From: Gemmatimonadaceae bacterium
Lineage (GTDB): Bacteria; Gemmatimonadota; Gemmatimonadetes; Gemmatimonadales; Gemmatimonadaceae
Direction: 5' to 3'
Length of the DNA stretch: 64,000 nucleotides
Assembly (NCBI GenBank): GCA_030835125.1
Contig: JAUQWM010000037.1
Coordinates: 62,001 to 126,000 of the forward strand
A program made the translations under genes and the position numbers. The notes under the pieces were generated by a model. The model was given only the letters and a program-made list of their open reading frames with translations, was not told where the DNA came from and searched no databases. Below, in pieces: positions 62,867-64,000 of the stretch. Position 1 is the first letter of the stretch. Every line of letters starts with the position of its first letter.

Positions 62867-63811
62867 ATGGACAAGCCGATCCGCAGCCTTCACCACGTCA
62901 CCGCCACGGTGAGTGACGCCCAGGAAGACCTCGATTTCTACACCGGCCTGCTTGGACAGCGGCTCGTCAAGAAGACCGTGAACTTCGACAATACCGGCGT
63001 CTACCACTTCTACTATGGCGACGAACGGGGCACGCCGGGCACGATCATGACAACCTTTCCCTACGGGGCCTGGGGGGTCCGGCAAGGGCGTCATGGCGCA
63101 GGGCAGATCACGGCCACGTCCTTCTCGGCGCCCAGCGGCTCGTTGCCGTTCTGGCGGCAACGCCTCACGGAGATGGGGGTGCCGTTTGTCGACGAAGCGT
63201 CGGGATACGGAGAGGACGTACTGCGCTTCACCGACCCGTCGGGCCTGGTGATTCGCATTGTCGAGAGCAGGGTGGATGAGCGCGAGCCCTGGCGCGGCGC
63301 ACGGGTGAATAGTGATAGCGCCCTGCGGGGAATCCACGGCGTCACCCTCACGGTGCGCGATCCGAGGCAGACGCTGGGGTTCATGACCGAGCTGATGGAG
63401 ACCGCGATCGTCGGGGAGCACGAGGACGGCCTGCGCGTGGCGGTGAACGGCGACGCGCCCGGCCGGCTGGTGGAAATCGTTCGCGCGAGCGAGGGCACCG
63501 GCGCCGTGAACGGACTTGGCACGGTCCACCATGTCGCCTTCGCGGTGGACGATGCCGAGCAGCAACTCGAGATGCGGAAGGAACTGCTGCGACGCGGCGT
63601 GAACGTGACCGAGGTGATGGACCGGCAGTACTTCCGTTCGATCTACTTCCGCGAGCCGGGAGGCGTGCTGTTCGAAGTGGCGACGATTCCTCCCGGCTTC
63701 ACCGCCGACGAGGCAATCGGCGAACTGGGGACCTCGCTGAAGCTCCCACCGTGGGAGGAGCCGCACCGGGCGTCGATCGAGGCGGCGCTGCCGGCGATCA
63801 CGGTCCCATGA
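62867..63811 (+). CDS. VOC-fold ring-cleaving dioxygenase (MhqO/MhqA-like)
   Basis: 314 residues from ATG 62867; the earlier frame from 62843 adds eight unsupported residues. Two glyoxalase/VOC modules: first with HHVTATVSDAQEDLDFYTGLLGQRLVKKTVNFD, second with HGVTLTVRDPRQTLGFM, HHVAFAVDDAEQQ and the metal-site Glu in GGVLFEVATIPPGF. This matches the MhqO/MhqA/LinE-type family, which opens hydroquinone or catechol rings with Fe(II)/Mn(II). The stop overlaps the next gene by ATGA, as in quinone-responsive mhq operons, so quinone or aromatic detoxification is likely. Confidence 0.9.
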   Translation: MDKPIRSLHHVTATVSDAQEDLDFYTGLLGQRLVKKTVNFDNTGVYHFYYGDERGTPGTIMTTFPYGAWGVRQGRHGAGQITATSFSAPSGSLPFWRQRLTEMGVPFVDEASGYGEDVLRFTDPSGLVIRIVESRVDEREPWRGARVNSDSALRGIHGVTLTVRDPRQTLGFMTELMETAIVGEHEDGLRVAVNGDAPGRLVEIVRASEGTGAVNGLGTVHHVAFAVDDAEQQLEMRKELLRRGVNVTEVMDRQYFRSIYFREPGGVLFEVATIPPGFTADEAIGELGTSLKLPPWEEPHRASIEAALPAITVP

Positions 63812-64000
63812 CGATTGCGCCAGCCGCCCCGCACGGGGGACAGCCGGTCGTGCGTGCGGGCGTGGACCTGGACCGTGCGCGCGCCGCCGTCATCATGGTG
63901 CACGGACGCGGCGCCGGACCGGCGAACATCCTCGATCTGGTGCCCGCGATCGGGCACCCGGGTCTTGCGTACCTGGCGCCGGCCGCCAGCGGGGGAACCT
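63808..64000 (+). CDS. MhqD-like phospholipase/carboxylesterase (3' end cut by window edge)
   Basis: At least 64 residues from ATG 63808, open to base 64000. The N-terminal segment has VIMVHGRGAGPANIL, the oxyanion-hole region of the alpha/beta-hydrolase phospholipase/carboxylesterase family (PF02230); the catalytic GxSxG would lie beyond the window. It overlaps the dioxygenase stop (ATGA). In B. subtilis mhqD is co-transcribed with mhqO, the same pairing. Substrate unknown. Confidence 0.75.
   Translation, partial: MTIAPAAPHGGQPVVRAGVDLDRARAAVIMVHGRGAGPANILDLVPAIGHPGLAYLAPAASGGT

Overview
The window is about 70% GC and almost fully coding. It most likely comes from a member of the phylum Gemmatimonadota (an inference from gene content, not from a marker gene). 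The pointers are three PadR regulator plus orphan FtsX/MacB-like permease (ADOP) modules, a sortilin/VPS10-type BNR-repeat protein, a DUF5916 beta-barrel, many exported proteins cleaved at an ...AQ signal, and several families otherwise known mainly from Gemmatimonadota and Acidobacteriota. No rRNA, tRNA, CRISPR array, insertion sequence or prophage was seen.

Layout. 1-4.0 kb: a truncated GxxExxY protein, an ECF sigma factor coupled to a TolC-like coiled-coil membrane protein, and a fused 2-oxoacid dehydrogenase E1 alpha/beta. 4.2-16.1 kb: a secreted HEAT-repeat/cyclophilin fusion, then the lower phenylacetyl-CoA pathway (paaG-H-I, paaJ, paaY, later paaZ), interrupted by an opposite-strand gamma-glutamyltransferase and a lipoprotein; a cyclophilin lipoprotein is translationally coupled to paaZ. 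16.1-20.0 kb: a four-gene minus-strand sulfur operon (double rhodanese, two halves of a YeeE/YedE thiosulfate channel, the second fused to a Cys-less rhodanese domain, and a cysteine-desulfurase-like class V aminotransferase). 20.2-27.5 kb: a two-component system, a DapL-like aminotransferase and the VPS10-type protein. 27.6-33.5 kb: two paralogous zinc-ribbon membrane proteins around a small exported molybdopterin-domain protein, then PadR/ADOP module 1. 33.5-39.6 kb: argJ, a twin zinc-ribbon protein, an S9 peptidase, a phosphodiester glycosidase and an exported coiled-coil protein. 39.8-48.7 kb: PadR/ADOP modules 2 and 3 around the DUF5916 barrel. 48.7-57.7 kb: small outer-membrane proteins, an L,D-transpeptidase, an exported kinase-like/beta-barrel fusion followed by a metallophosphoesterase, a HEPN-like protein and a HAD-fold protein lacking its nucleophile. 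57.9-64 kb: a stress-type set (CsbD, small acidic protein, 50-residue membrane protein, GSP39-type SDR), a hybrid histidine kinase, and a VOC dioxygenase/esterase pair that runs off the end.

Two genome-scale signals cut across the genes. (1) Many intergenic gaps hold short tandem arrays with a strict 7-base period but different unit sequences; some run into start or stop codons. (2) The octamer CGTCAGGC/GCCTGACG and its variant CGTTAGGC/GCCTAACG occur several times more often than base composition predicts, in several reading frames and between genes; nearly all TTA leucine codons noticed lie in this context. Both are hand counts and need computation.
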